Assembly (NCBI GenBank): GCA_030743815.1
Contig: JASLRT010000046.1
Location: 1-41,606 of the forward strand
Direction of reading: 5' to 3'
DNA: 41,606 bases
Source: Candidatus Neomarinimicrobiota bacterium
Lineage (GTDB): Bacteria; Fidelibacterota; Marinisomatia; Marinisomatales; S15-B10
Positions 24,287 through 33,571 of this stretch are shown in pieces. Under the pieces are notes generated by a model that did no database searches, was not told the origin of the DNA, and was given only the letters and a program-made list of their open reading frames with translations. A program made the position numbers and the translations under genes. Positions within the stretch are counted from its first letter, which is position 1. Every line of letters starts with the position of its first letter.

Positions 24287-26719
24287 ATGAGATATTCGTT
24301 AACAAAAGAAATCATTGTGCTACTTGTACTGTCGGGACAGCTGGCGGCTGAGAATGCCGATTCTGTCGATCCCGCTGAGCTGCCGCTCAAGACGACCAGA
24401 GCCGTCCGCATTTCGACTCCGCCTGTCATTGACGGCGATCTCAGTGACGCCGTATGGCAGGAAGCTCAACCGGTCACCGATCTGATTCAGGTGGAGCCGG
24501 AGAATCTGGTGCCGCCTACAGAAAGTACCGAAGTGAGAATCCTGTATGATGATGAGAATCTCTACGTAGCCTTCCGCAACTTCGATTCACAGCCGGATCG
24601 GATCATGAAGCGTCTGGCCCGCAGGGATGATTGGATGGAGGCGGCCGACGCAAATGCTGACTGGATCGGCGTCGCGCTGGATACACAGGACGACAATCGC
24701 ACGGGATACGTGTTTATCGTGAACGCCGCCGGGGTCAAGATGGATCTTTACATTTCTGATGACGAAAATTATGACGGATTGTGGGACGCGGTTTGGGATG
24801 CGCAGGTGGCTACTGATGAAGCGGGGTGGAGTGTGGAGTTTGAGCTGCCGTTTTCCATTTTCCAGTTCAGTTCAGCGCCGGAACAGACTTGGGGTCTTGA
24901 ACTCAACCGGATGATCTACAGAAAGCAGGAGTGGCACGAATGGCCCGGCAAGCCGCGCGGCGTCAAAGGGATCGTCTCCCGCTACGGCACATTGACGGGA
25001 TTGAGTAATATTCCACCATCAAAAAAGATTGAAGCTCTACCGTACGTCCTGGGAGGGCGCTTTATGGGTGATGAGTCATCACTCACAAGGAATACCGGTC
25101 TAGACGTAAAGTATAGAGTTGCCAGCAACACAACGGCGTCTTTAACCATCAATCCTGATTTTGGCCAGGTGGAGGCCGACCCGTCAGTACTTAATCTTAC
25201 CGCCTTTGAGACTTTCTATCCAGAGAAACGACCATTTTTTGTGGAAGGCGGATCGTTCTTTACACCACAGATCGGTGAGGAGATTCAGGGTTGGCTTGAA
25301 GGGTCGCACATGATTGCGCCCATTCGTCTGTTTCATTCGCGACGGATAGGGAAGACACCGGACTATTTCGCGCCGTCTGAAGACTCGCTCCAGAGCAGTC
25401 CTGAAGCGACCACCATTCTGGCCGCCGCCAAGGTTATCGGTAAACTCCCTTCGGGATTTGCATACGGCCTGATCGAAAGTGTCACTGATAAGGAGATGGG
25501 TATAACGGAGAACGGGGAGGAGTTCTTGCTTGAACCATACAGCAACTACTTCATCGGCCGGGTCGAAAATCCGATCTTTAACCGTGTTTCCACTATCGGC
25601 GCCATGGTGACCGACGTGCGGCGGGAGGGGGGTGAAGCCGCATCTACGGCAGCTGTTGACTGGCGCTGGCGGTTCATCAACAGCCAGTTTACCTTTGCCG
25701 GACAGGCAGCTGCTTCACGCAGAGGTGCAAACGATGGATATGCGACCCAGGTTCGTCTTGCCTACGACGATCCCAAGTGGTGGAATATAAACCTCATCGG
25801 TACATGGTACGGCGACGGCTTTGACATCAACGACATGGGATTCCTGCAGAGAGTGGGCGTATGGGCAGTGCGTGCCGGCGGCGGGGTGAGGAAACAAGAT
25901 CCCTGGGGACCTTTTCAGAATAACAGCCTCGGGATCGCTCTTTTCCACTATTCCCGGACTGACGGCATCTCGCTGGCAAGGCGCATTGAAATCAATCAGT
26001 TCAACTTGCTCAAGAGTTTTTGGGAGTTTGGTTTCGGCGGTCAGATTCTGTTGCCGTCACATGACGATGGTGATCTTTTCAAGCACGAAGATGCGTGGAT
26101 CATCCAACGCCCCGGTGGATTCAGGTTCTTTGCCTTTTTCCATACCGATCCGCGCAAACGAATCGTTTTTGAAGGCTCCCTATTCGGCGGCAGAAGGACG
26201 ACGGGAAGCTGGGGAAATGTGCAACAATTCTCGCTGACGGTCAATCCCACGGACTATCTGCGCCTCTCGGTCGGAATGATGCACTGGAACGATCTGAACT
26301 ACGAGTATTACGTCGGCGTTACTGAAGACAGCGGCAACATTCACCGCATCTACTCGCCACTGGCGCAAGAGCTTACAGACATCACCATCCGAGCAAACTG
26401 GACTTTTTCGCCGGATCTGTCTCTCCAGATGTATTTGCAGCCGTTTCTCGTCGCAGGAAATTACTACGATTTCAAGGAACTGCTCAGACCGAAGACACTC
26501 GAATTTGCTCAGTTTGACGGCGATGTCTACGATCCTAGTTTTGAAATGCAGAACAACATTGGCACATTTGTCTTACGGTGGGAATATCTCCCCGGCAGCA
26601 CCCTGTTTGTTGTCTACAATCTAAACGATTCGAACTACCGCTCAGAGTCCGATAGTGACTGGTTTACATCTCAGTCCAATACCCTCTTTATCAAACTCAA
26701 CTATTGGTTTCAGACGTAG
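24287..26719 (+). CDS. DUF5916 outer-membrane protein with CBM9-like N-terminal domain (copy 1)
   Basis: 810 residues. Signal peptide about 1-21 (LVLSGQLAAEN). A CBM9-like beta-sandwich domain spans about 40-235: PPVIDGDLSDAVWQEA, EVRILYDDENLYVAF, WSVEFELPFSIFQF. The rest is a DUF5916 beta-barrel with NPDFGQVEADPSVLNLTAFETFYPEKRPFFVEGG split across 298-331. The C-terminal residues FIKLNYWFQT, rich in aromatics, suit an outer-membrane insertion signal. The family is frequent in FCB genomes; its substrate is unknown, though carbohydrate or peptide binding is often assumed. An AGGATAT ribosome site precedes the ATG. A paralogue follows directly. Confidence 0.85.
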   Translation: MRYSLTKEIIVLLVLSGQLAAENADSVDPAELPLKTTRAVRISTPPVIDGDLSDAVWQEAQPVTDLIQVEPENLVPPTESTEVRILYDDENLYVAFRNFDSQPDRIMKRLARRDDWMEAADANADWIGVALDTQDDNRTGYVFIVNAAGVKMDLYISDDENYDGLWDAVWDAQVATDEAGWSVEFELPFSIFQFSSAPEQTWGLELNRMIYRKQEWHEWPGKPRGVKGIVSRYGTLTGLSNIPPSKKIEALPYVLGGRFMGDESSLTRNTGLDVKYRVASNTTASLTINPDFGQVEADPSVLNLTAFETFYPEKRPFFVEGGSFFTPQIGEEIQGWLEGSHMIAPIRLFHSRRIGKTPDYFAPSEDSLQSSPEATTILAAAKVIGKLPSGFAYGLIESVTDKEMGITENGEEFLLEPYSNYFIGRVENPIFNRVSTIGAMVTDVRREGGEAASTAAVDWRWRFINSQFTFAGQAAASRRGANDGYATQVRLAYDDPKWWNINLIGTWYGDGFDINDMGFLQRVGVWAVRAGGGVRKQDPWGPFQNNSLGIALFHYSRTDGISLARRIEINQFNLLKSFWEFGFGGQILLPSHDDGDLFKHEDAWIIQRPGGFRFFAFFHTDPRKRIVFEGSLFGGRRTTGSWGNVQQFSLTVNPTDYLRLSVGMMHWNDLNYEYYVGVTEDSGNIHRIYSPLAQELTDITIRANWTFSPDLSLQMYLQPFLVAGNYYDFKELLRPKTLEFAQFDGDVYDPSFEMQNNIGTFVLRWEYLPGSTLFVVYNLNDSNYRSESDSDWFTSQSNTLFIKLNYWFQT

Positions 26720-26745
26720 GCTGAAGCGCGGTTGGTTTCCGCCAG

Positions 26746-26776
26746 TTTGCAATTGTCTGCATAAGAAATATTTTTC
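26746..26776 (+). promoter_or_regulatory. Bacteroidota-type promoter candidate before the second DUF5916 gene
   Basis: TTTG (26746-26749), a 19-base spacer and TATTTTTC (26769-26776) match the Bacteroidota -33 TTTG / -7 TAnnTTTG pattern with one mismatch. The 5' leader would be very short. Before copy 1, TAAATTTG at 24225-24232 matches the -7 element exactly but lacks a good -33. Confidence 0.3.
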
Positions 26777-26793
26777 GCCATAAGTTTAATGTT

Positions 26794-29256
26794 ATGAAAT
26801 CGTCTATCACTTTTCTGATTTCATTCCTTCTGGCATCCGGTTTGTCGGCGGGCGATTCGTCTCTCTCCACGATTGATCCCGCGTCGCTCGTATTCAAGCG
26901 CATCATTGCCGTCCGAACGGCTGTACCGCCGAGAATTGATGGCGAACTTACCGATCCTGTTTGGCTAGATGCTGTTCCCATCACCGATTTCCACCAGATA
27001 GACCCCATGGACTTGGGGGTGCCTACCGAAAAGACAGAGGTTCGCATTCTCTACGATGATGATAATTTTTATGTCAGTTTCAGCAGTTTCGATGAAAATC
27101 CTGAGAAGATTGTAGCCCGTCTGGCCAGAAGAGATACCTGGATCGGTACGGGATTAACCGGTGGTGGTGGAAGGAGACGCTCACCGGAGTCTATCGCCGT
27201 GAATAGTTCCGACTGGGTCGGCTTAGCCCTGGATACGCGTGATGATAACCGGACAGCCTACAACTTTATTATCAATGCTGCCGGTTCAAAAGTTGACGCT
27301 TACATCTACGATGATGAACGATACGATCGTTCGTGGGATGGGGTGTGGGATGCTCAGGTAAAGATCACTAATGAAGGGTGGGTGGCAGAATTTCGCCTCC
27401 CCTTTTCCATGTTCAACTTTCCCCATACCGAGGATCTTACTTGGGGAGTCACTCTGAAGCGGTTCATATTCCGTAAACAGGAACGGATGGAATGGCCCGG
27501 GAAGAAGCGGGGCGTTCAGGGGAATGTTTCCAGATTCGGCGTTCTGAAGGGGCTAAGCCATGTTCCTCCTCCCAAGCAGATTGAACTGATCCCCTATGGT
27601 CTTGGCGGCTATCACGCAGATGGTGATGACCAGTTGACTAGGAGCGCTGGCGTCGATCTGGAGTATGGCCTCGCCAGCAACACTACGCTGAATCTTACCC
27701 TCAATCCGGATTTCGGTCAGGTGGAAGCTGACCCGTCAGTACTTAATCTGACAGCCTTCGAAACGTTTTACGATGAAAAGCGACCGTTCTTTGTTGAGGG
27801 GGCGTCGTTCTTTGAGAATCCGAGTCCGAGTTTCGAGGGGCGCTTATTTCACTCCCGCCGTTTGGGGAAAGAACCAGGGTATTTTTCGCCCGCGGAAGAG
27901 TCAATTGTGACCCAGCCTGAAGCAACTACTATCTTGGGCGCGGCGAAACTGTTGGGCAAGACGTCATCGGGACTGGAGTTTGGAGTTGTAGAAGCTGTGA
28001 CAGATGAAGAGTACGGTACGCTGGAGTACATGCCGAATGATACCACTGTAGTTCGGGAAAGATTCCTCTTGGAACCGTACACCAATCATTTCGTCGGCCG
28101 GCTGCGTAAGCCAATAATAAATGACTTGTCCACCATCGGCTTGATGCTGACTGATCAGAGGCGGCAAGGCGGTCAGACCGCTTCTACGGGCGCTGTCGAT
28201 TGGCGACTGAAATTTCTTGATAATCGTGTCAGTTTGATCGGACAGATAATGATGTCTCAGACAGGTGTTACCAGGGGCGGTGCCGGACGACTATACCTGG
28301 CTTATGATGATCCTGCCTGGTGGAATGTAAATCTGAGAAGTTCCTGGTATGATGACGATTTTGATCTGAATGACCTCGGCTACCTGAAGCGTGCCGGTGT
28401 TAGATCGCTGGGAGCTAATCTGAGTTTCAGAAGACAGGATCCCTGGGGCCCCCTTCTCAGAGGTAACCTCAGGTTCGGTTACGAGTTGGCCGCCAGGACG
28501 GATGGGACCGTGTTAGATAGTGAGGCTGAAATGTATCTCAACGGCACCACACTCAGCTACTGGTCTCTCGGCCTTTTTACAAAGTATACGCTTCCGGCCT
28601 TCAGCGATGATGACACGTTTAAGGATTCGAGGGCGTGGATCATCAGGGAATCGCCCGGCTACCAAGGGTTTGTCTGGCTGCGGACTGACAATCGGAAGTG
28701 GATTTCTCTGAATCCCTCTGTCGGCTTCGGCAGAAGGGAAAGCGGAAATTGGGGCTATAGATTTTCTCTGGGGATGACAGTCCGTCCGTCCCAGAACCTG
28801 AGCGCCACGGTACGCGGTGTGATAGCAATCAAGGAGACAAACGATGAGTGGATCGGCGTAGAGGATGTGGATGGCGGAAATGAGATTATCTATGCCAATT
28901 CATCTCAACAGACGCAGGACATCACGCTGAGGCTGAACTGGGCATTTTCACCGGATCTCTCTTTTCAGGTCTATTTCCAGCCGTTCAAAGCTGATGTCGA
29001 TTATTTCGGCTATAAATCACTCTCAGCGCCAAAGACACTCGATTTTGAAGCGTACGATTATGCTGACGATCCCGACTTCAGGTTGAACAATACAGTGGGG
29101 ACTTTTGTCTGGAGGTGGGAGTATCTTCCGGGCAGTACGCTTTACGTTGTTTACAACCTCAACGATTTGAATACCTTCTCCTCCTCCGAGGGAAGCTGGG
29201 ATCCCTCTAAGTCAAATACCCTCTTTATAAAGCTGAACTACTGGTTTCAGGTTTAG
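26794..29256 (+). CDS. DUF5916 outer-membrane protein with CBM9-like N-terminal domain (copy 2)
   Basis: 820-residue tandem paralogue of the gene at 24287, with the same order of signal peptide, CBM9-like domain and DUF5916 barrel. Shared landmarks include RILYDDDNFYVSF, NPDFGQVEADPSVLNLTAFE, YDEKRPFFVEG, FSPDLSFQVYFQPF and the end NTLFIKLNYWFQV. Copy 2 has an extra Gly/Arg-rich insert in the N-terminal domain (about 115-137: GTGLTGGGGRRRSPE) and lacks part of a loop found in copy 1 after the FVEG motif (the GGSFFTPQIGEEIQG region is shorter). These indels lie in loops, so the pair probably binds different ligands. A 74-base gap separates the two genes. Confidence 0.85.
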   Translation: MKSSITFLISFLLASGLSAGDSSLSTIDPASLVFKRIIAVRTAVPPRIDGELTDPVWLDAVPITDFHQIDPMDLGVPTEKTEVRILYDDDNFYVSFSSFDENPEKIVARLARRDTWIGTGLTGGGGRRRSPESIAVNSSDWVGLALDTRDDNRTAYNFIINAAGSKVDAYIYDDERYDRSWDGVWDAQVKITNEGWVAEFRLPFSMFNFPHTEDLTWGVTLKRFIFRKQERMEWPGKKRGVQGNVSRFGVLKGLSHVPPPKQIELIPYGLGGYHADGDDQLTRSAGVDLEYGLASNTTLNLTLNPDFGQVEADPSVLNLTAFETFYDEKRPFFVEGASFFENPSPSFEGRLFHSRRLGKEPGYFSPAEESIVTQPEATTILGAAKLLGKTSSGLEFGVVEAVTDEEYGTLEYMPNDTTVVRERFLLEPYTNHFVGRLRKPIINDLSTIGLMLTDQRRQGGQTASTGAVDWRLKFLDNRVSLIGQIMMSQTGVTRGGAGRLYLAYDDPAWWNVNLRSSWYDDDFDLNDLGYLKRAGVRSLGANLSFRRQDPWGPLLRGNLRFGYELAARTDGTVLDSEAEMYLNGTTLSYWSLGLFTKYTLPAFSDDDTFKDSRAWIIRESPGYQGFVWLRTDNRKWISLNPSVGFGRRESGNWGYRFSLGMTVRPSQNLSATVRGVIAIKETNDEWIGVEDVDGGNEIIYANSSQQTQDITLRLNWAFSPDLSFQVYFQPFKADVDYFGYKSLSAPKTLDFEAYDYADDPDFRLNNTVGTFVWRWEYLPGSTLYVVYNLNDLNTFSSSEGSWDPSKSNTLFIKLNYWFQV

Positions 29257-29310
29257 CGGCAGTAAACCTCTTATGGGCTGATACATCAGCTCTTGATTTG
29301 TTTCCGGCGT

Positions 29311-29327
29311 GGAGTCAGTTTGACTCC
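29311..29327. terminator. Hairpin between convergent genes, possible bidirectional terminator
   Basis: A 7-base-pair stem joins GGAGTCA (29311-29317) and TGACTCC (29321-29327) with a 3-base loop, extended by flanking C/G bases. It lies between the convergent DUF5916 and dCMP-deaminase stops. The T tract is weak on both strands. Confidence 0.4.
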
Positions 29328-29365
29328 GTGTTGTTCAGATAAGACCGGTTGTTATAATCTACTTG

Positions 29366-29794
29366 CTAGCCGTCCAGGTGGATCAATTCTATGCCGATTT
29401 CAGCCGCGTGCTCCTTGATCCTCTCGTCTCTGTAGAACTCGCCGTAGTAGACCTTCCGAATGCCGCTATTTGCGATCATCTTGAAGCAGGTGTAGCACGG
29501 ACTGGCGCTCACATAGATTTCGGCATCGCTTATATTGATACCGTTTCTGGCGGCCTGAACGATGGCGTTTGCTTCGGCGTGGATGGTGCGGACACAGTGA
29601 CCGTTTTCCATCTCATGACCGACCTCATCGCAGTGGGGAAGGCCGCGCAGACTGCCGTTGTAACCGGTAGAGAGGATCACTTTGTCTCTTACAATTACCG
29701 CCCCCACATGTTTGCGATCACAGGTGGAGCGACTGGCAACTTCGCCAGCGATATTCATGAAGTACTGCTCCCAGCTTACGCGATCGTTGCTCAT
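29366..29794 (-). CDS. dCMP deaminase
   Basis: 142-residue zinc-dependent deoxycytidylate deaminase family (ComEB type). Zinc ligands are H72 with catalytic E74 (HAEANAI) and C100/C103 (PCYTC). The N-terminal WEQYFMNIAGEVASRSTC, HVGAVIVRDKVILSTGYNG and GLPHCDEVGH stretches are typical of the family. It converts dCMP to dUMP, the substrate of the ThyX encoded at 531-1502. It is the last gene of a minus-strand run and overlaps the DUF2480 gene by 4 bases. Confidence 0.94.
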   Translation of the reverse strand: MSNDRVSWEQYFMNIAGEVASRSTCDRKHVGAVIVRDKVILSTGYNGSLRGLPHCDEVGHEMENGHCVRTIHAEANAIVQAARNGINISDAEIYVSASPCYTCFKMIANSGIRKVYYGEFYRDERIKEHAAEIGIELIHLDG

Positions 29795-30048
29795 TTGGTG
29801 TGGGAATCTCTTACAAAGATCTTGACGGCTGAACGCAACTCCCCGAAGTAGATCCGTTCTACGTGTTTGGCCAGACGAGCTGTGATGATCAGGAACGCCC
29901 AGGTGGGAACGGGCACATCTGCACAGCCGCGAATCAACACTCGCTTGTTTTGATACTGTGCCCAGTCGATCTCAGCAACCTTTTCCCGGAAGATTTTTTC
30001 CTTTATTACACCTTCGTGGAGGAAATCATCCAGATGAATTGTTTCCAC
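29791..30048 (-). CDS. DUF2480-like small protein
   Basis: 85 residues. It contains the DUF2480 hallmark of a central KRVLIRGCADVPVPTWAFLIITARLAKH with one conserved Cys and a following ERIYFGE. The typical family member is about twice this length, so this is a short form; no frameshift is evident around it. Function unknown; the family is usually found near Fe-S assembly genes in Bacteroidota, as here. Its ATG overlaps the IscA-type stop by 1 base, and its stop overlaps the deaminase start. Confidence 0.7.
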   Translation of the reverse strand: METIHLDDFLHEGVIKEKIFREKVAEIDWAQYQNKRVLIRGCADVPVPTWAFLIITARLAKHVERIYFGELRSAVKIFVRDSHTK

Positions 30049-30404
30049 TAAACGGAGAAAGATGTCCCGCAGCCGCAGGTTCGGCTGGCATTGGGATTTA
30101 CGAACTTGAATCCTCCCGATAGAAGATCGGAAGAAAAATCAATCTTCATTCCTTTGAGATATAAGAGAGCTTGAAGATCAACCACGATTCTAATACCGCT
30201 ACTTTCGAATATTTTATCGTATTCTCCAACTTTATCGTCCCACGCGATGCCGTAGTTGAGTCCGGAACAGCCGCCACCAGTCACGGAGGCGCGGAGATAT
30301 TCTCCGTCTATATCCGTTCTAATCTGCAGTAGCCGTTCGGCAGCCTTCCCGGTAATCGTGATGCCTTCCAGGATTTTGTCTTGAGTAGCTATCTGTTCCG
30401 TCAT
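30048..30404 (-). CDS. HesB/IscA-family iron-sulfur cluster carrier
   Basis: 118 residues from ATG 30404. An upstream in-frame start (30425) would overlap the previous gene more deeply; the ATGA overlap at 30401-30404 favours the shorter form. The three conserved cysteines of A-type carriers are present: one in GGGCSGLNYG and a pair in SRTCGCGTSF at the C-terminus. The protein delivers Fe-S clusters from the SUF scaffold to apo-enzymes. It is encoded downstream of the Rrf2 regulator and a MIP18-type protein in a SUF-related cluster. Confidence 0.92.
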   Translation of the reverse strand: MTEQIATQDKILEGITITGKAAERLLQIRTDIDGEYLRASVTGGGCSGLNYGIAWDDKVGEYDKIFESSGIRIVVDLQALLYLKGMKIDFSSDLLSGGFKFVNPNASRTCGCGTSFSV

Positions 30405-30778
30405 GTTGTGTCGTCCTGTTTCCATCCGCCGGGCTCATCTTGAGCCATAGGCGGCGGTTGCGGGTTGAAGCCGAGCTTATCCCTTGCTTCAGCGGTCATC
30501 ATGTCGGGCGTCCACGGTGGCTCGAACGTTACTTGAACCGATGCCTGATCGACTTCGTTGAGACTTTCGAGCTTATCCTTAATATCGTTGGCCATGTACT
30601 GTCCCATAGCGCAGCCTGGCGTGGTGAGTGACATGGTGATATTTATATTTGACCGTTTATCATTGTTGCTCTTCAGAATTTCGATATCGTAGATCAATCC
30701 CAGATTCCACAAGTCAATGGGAATTTCCGGATCGTAACACTGCTTCAATATTTCAACAACTTTATCGCGATTTATCAT
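30401..30778 (-). CDS. MIP18/DUF59-family Fe-S assembly factor (short form)
   Basis: 125 residues of the MIP18 family: CYDPEIPIDLWNLGLIYDIEI near the N-terminus and MSLTTPGCAMGQYM with a conserved Cys, then VQVTFEPPWTPDMMT. It is a paralogue of the C-terminal domain of the SufT-like protein at 32549-33100 and helps deliver Fe-S clusters. It starts 10 bases after the Rrf2 regulator stop and overlaps the IscA-type gene by 4 bases. Confidence 0.9.
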   Translation of the reverse strand: MINRDKVVEILKQCYDPEIPIDLWNLGLIYDIEILKSNNDKRSNINITMSLTTPGCAMGQYMANDIKDKLESLNEVDQASVQVTFEPPWTPDMMTAEARDKLGFNPQPPPMAQDEPGGWKQDDTT

Positions 30779-30788
30779 TCCTGCCCCC

Positions 30789-31187
30789 TCAATTGGTAAC
30801 GTCTAGAACAGTCATATCGTCAAACAGATTTCTCAGACTTCTATTAATCCGCTGGATAGGGGTTCGAATAGAACATGAATCGATGATCTCACATTCCTCC
30901 TCAAGGAAACAGTCCATGATACCGAGAGGTCCTTCCAGGCTTTCGAAAAGCTCCGTCATGCTGATCTTATTAAGAGGTTTAATCAGTATGTATCCTCCCC
31001 GGGCTCCCTGTACCGGTTCAAGAAACCGTTTCTTGGATAGCTCTTGAAGTACTTTGGCAAGAAGGGGGTAGGGGATCTGGCAAGTATCAGAAATCTCCTT
31101 TGCGCTCGCTTTTTCACCCTCCTTAAGGTTACTCAGATACCTCAGCGCCATGAGCGCATATTCGGTCTTCTTCGTCAGTTTCAGCAT
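30789..31187 (-). CDS. Rrf2-family Fe-S-sensing regulator (IscR-like)
   Basis: 132 residues. A winged helix-turn-helix spans about 1-70 (TKKTEYALMALRYL, ISDTCQIPYPLLAKVLQEL, VQGARGGYIL). The cluster-binding segment has cysteines at 93, 99 and 105, the same CX5CX5C spacing as IscR (92/98/104), so a [2Fe-2S] ligation similar to IscR is likely. It probably tunes the suf genes by cluster status. It lies after sufS with a 90-base gap and before the MIP18/IscA genes. Confidence 0.92.
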   Translation of the reverse strand: MLKLTKKTEYALMALRYLSNLKEGEKASAKEISDTCQIPYPLLAKVLQELSKKRFLEPVQGARGGYILIKPLNKISMTELFESLEGPLGIMDCFLEEECEIIDSCSIRTPIQRINRSLRNLFDDMTVLDVTN

Positions 31188-31277
31188 AAGGACATAAAAT
31201 TCCTTTTCGTATTCTTTAACTTAACTCGTGATCGTTTTTCAATCAAAGGCAATTCCTGATTTTCTGAACTGTTCCTC

Positions 31278-32552
31278 TCAAGTCATAAAATCGATAGCTG
31301 CCGTCACACCCTCACATAGAGCGTCGATTTCTACGGTTGTATTATAAAGATAAAAACTTGCTCTGGCCGTAGCAGGCACATCAAGTTTCTGCATAATTGG
31401 CTGAGCACAGTGATGCCCTGCGCGGATAGCGATGCCTCTCTCATCAAGAACCTGTGCTAGATCGTGGGGGTGGACGTTTTCAACGTTGAAGCTCACCAAT
31501 CCGCCCCGTTCAGCGCCGGGGCCGTAAATAGTGACTTCAGGAATGGCCGACAGTGCCTCAAGAGCGTATCGGGTCAGCGTCCTCTCGTGTCTTTCGATAC
31601 TGTCAATGCCGATCGTTTCGAGATAATCGACGGCAGCACCCAGTCCGATAACCTGTGCAATATTAGGTGTCCCCGCCTCGAACTTCCATGGTGGCTTATT
31701 CCAGGTTGACTCTTCCATTGTCACTGAGTTAATCATTTCTCCGCCACCCAGGAAAGGTTCCATCCCGGTCAGAAGTTCCTGGCGACCACAAAGTACGCCC
31801 ACGCCTGTCGGTCCAAGCATTTTGTGGCCTGAAAAAGCGAGAAAATCGCATCCAAGCGTCTGGATGTCCATAGGAGAGTGAGGGACACTCTGGGCAGCGT
31901 CTACCAGTACGAGAGCACCTACGTCTTTGGCCATCTGATAGATTTCCCGGACCGGATTGATTGTGCCGAACACGTTGGACTGATGGATGAACGAGACCAG
32001 TCTGGTCTTGTCAGTGAAGTATTCATCGGGATTGTTCAGCGCCAGGGTGCCGTCGCTTCTGATAGGGATGTATCTCAGTGTAGCTCCGGTATCTCTGGCC
32101 GCCAACTGCCACGGGATTATGTTGCTGTGATGTTCCATCTCAGTGATGAGGATTTCGTCTCCCGGGCCCAGATTGTGCCTTCCCCAGCTGTAAGCGACAA
32201 GGTTGATGGCCTCAGTTGTCCCTCTGGTGAAGATCACTGAACTGGTTTCCCACGCGTTGATGAATCGAGCCACTTTTTCGCGGGCTGATTCGTATTCGAG
32301 AGTAGCCTGTTCCCCGATGGCATAGATCGCCCGATGGATATTGGCGTTGTATTGCTGGTAATATTCATTAATCTTATTGATGACCACCCGCGGTTTTTGT
32401 GAAGTGGCGGCGTTGTCTAGGTAAGTGAGTGGCTTGTCTCGCACTTGCCGCGATAACTGAGGAAAGTCCTTGCGTATGGTGGCAACATCCAGAGATGTCG
32501 TGTCTTCTACGCTCTGGGAAATCGTTCCCGTTTTTCCCGTCGTCAGGTTCAC
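31278..32552 (-). CDS. sufS: Cysteine desulfurase SufS
   Basis: 424-residue type II cysteine desulfurase. PLP is held by K244 (FSGHKMLGPTG) and HHSNIIPW; the persulfide cysteine is C382 in RAGHHCAQP. It releases sulfur from cysteine for the SufBCD scaffold; enzymes of this type can also act on selenocysteine, relevant to the selD gene nearby. It has an unusual N-terminal extension of about 20 residues. Its start overlaps the sufT stop by 4 bases. Confidence 0.96.
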   Translation of the reverse strand: MNLTTGKTGTISQSVEDTTSLDVATIRKDFPQLSRQVRDKPLTYLDNAATSQKPRVVINKINEYYQQYNANIHRAIYAIGEQATLEYESAREKVARFINAWETSSVIFTRGTTEAINLVAYSWGRHNLGPGDEILITEMEHHSNIIPWQLAARDTGATLRYIPIRSDGTLALNNPDEYFTDKTRLVSFIHQSNVFGTINPVREIYQMAKDVGALVLVDAAQSVPHSPMDIQTLGCDFLAFSGHKMLGPTGVGVLCGRQELLTGMEPFLGGGEMINSVTMEESTWNKPPWKFEAGTPNIAQVIGLGAAVDYLETIGIDSIERHERTLTRYALEALSAIPEVTIYGPGAERGGLVSFNVENVHPHDLAQVLDERGIAIRAGHHCAQPIMQKLDVPATARASFYLYNTTVEIDALCEGVTAAIDFMT

Positions 32553-33100
32553 ATCATCCCCAGGTGAAGTTTTGCCGTCTCAGACATCATATCTTGGCTC
32601 CAGGGCGGGTCCCAGACAAGATCCACGCTGACATCTTTCACTCCCCGCAGGGCACGAATCTTCATCGCCACTTCGTCGGCAATGACGGGACCGAGTCCGC
32701 ATCCCGGCGCCGTAAGGGTCATTTTTATCACGATGTGCGAACCGCCTTCCTCTACAGGGGTGATCTCGCATGAATAGATGAGTCCTAGATCGACAATGTT
32801 AACAGGAATCTCAGGGTCGTAACAAGTCTTCATGGCATCCCAGATTTCTTTTTCGCTCGCCGGTTCTGAAAAGTTATCTTCGGCTGGCGCCTCAGTTTCA
32901 GCGACAGGTGTTTTTCCAATGGCGTCGCCATCTTTGCCTTCAATCCTGACGAGATTGCCGCGGATCAGCAAAGTATAGTTACCGCCGAGAGCCTGAGTAA
33001 TTTGTGCTTCTTCACCCTTCTTCAGGGTCACTGTTTCGCCATACGGAATGAGTGTCGCCTGACAGTCACGCGTTAGAGTTACGATTTCTTTAGCACTCAT
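32549..33100 (-). CDS. sufT: SufT-like Fe-S maturation protein (long MIP18 form)
   Basis: 183 residues. The N-terminal ~65 residues are a small beta domain (IVTLTRDCQATLIPYGETVTL, GNYTLLIRGNLVRI) typical of the long SufT form. An acidic linker follows, then a MIP18 domain from about 82 with CYDPEIPVNIVDLGLIY and MTLTAPGCGLGPVIADEV. It matures Fe-S enzymes under high demand. It is located between sufU and sufS; the gap to sufU is 9 bases. Confidence 0.92.
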   Translation of the reverse strand: MSAKEIVTLTRDCQATLIPYGETVTLKKGEEAQITQALGGNYTLLIRGNLVRIEGKDGDAIGKTPVAETEAPAEDNFSEPASEKEIWDAMKTCYDPEIPVNIVDLGLIYSCEITPVEEGGSHIVIKMTLTAPGCGLGPVIADEVAMKIRALRGVKDVSVDLVWDPPWSQDMMSETAKLHLGMM

Positions 33101-33109
33101 AGTTGATCC

Positions 33110-33571
33110 CTATTCTGTTGTGGCTATTTCTGTCATACCGTCCAGAGAGTTCTTGACTGTGTGCCACGCTAGTGTAGCACACTTGACCCTGGCAGGAAAC
33201 TTATGCACCCCCGCAAGCACTGCCAATTTCCCCAAGTCTTGAGTATCTGCGTCACCGGTGGTCACCATCAGGTGAAATTGCTTGAAAATTTTTTTTGTCT
33301 CCGCCACAGTTTTCCCCTTGAGAATGGTGGTCATAATGGAAGCGGACGCCTTCGAAATTGCACACCCCGTACCGAGAAAACTGATGTCTTCAATAACATC
33401 CGCATCGATATTGATATAGGCTGTCATCTTATCCCCGCAAAGAGGATTGAATCCTTCAGACTTGTGATTAGCACCTTCAATTTCTCTAAAATTGCGTGGA
33501 TTCTGGTTATGGTCAAGAATTAGCTCTTGGTACAGGTCTCTCAAGTCATTGCTTGGAATCGAATCAGTCAC
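33110..33571 (-). CDS. sufU: SufU-type scaffold / sulfur-transfer protein
   Basis: 153 residues with the NifU/IscU-like fold. The zinc-binding or catalytic residues are in NPLCGDK, GTGCAISKAS and RVKCATLAW, the last two typical of SufU. The insert between the second and third cysteines, which distinguishes SufU from IscU, is present. It accepts persulfide sulfur from SufS and takes the place of SufE, which is not seen. Its start overlaps the sufD stop by 4 bases. Confidence 0.94.
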   Translation of the reverse strand: MTDSIPSNDLRDLYQELILDHNQNPRNFREIEGANHKSEGFNPLCGDKMTAYINIDADVIEDISFLGTGCAISKASASIMTTILKGKTVAETKKIFKQFHLMVTTGDADTQDLGKLAVLAGVHKFPARVKCATLAWHTVKNSLDGMTEIATTE

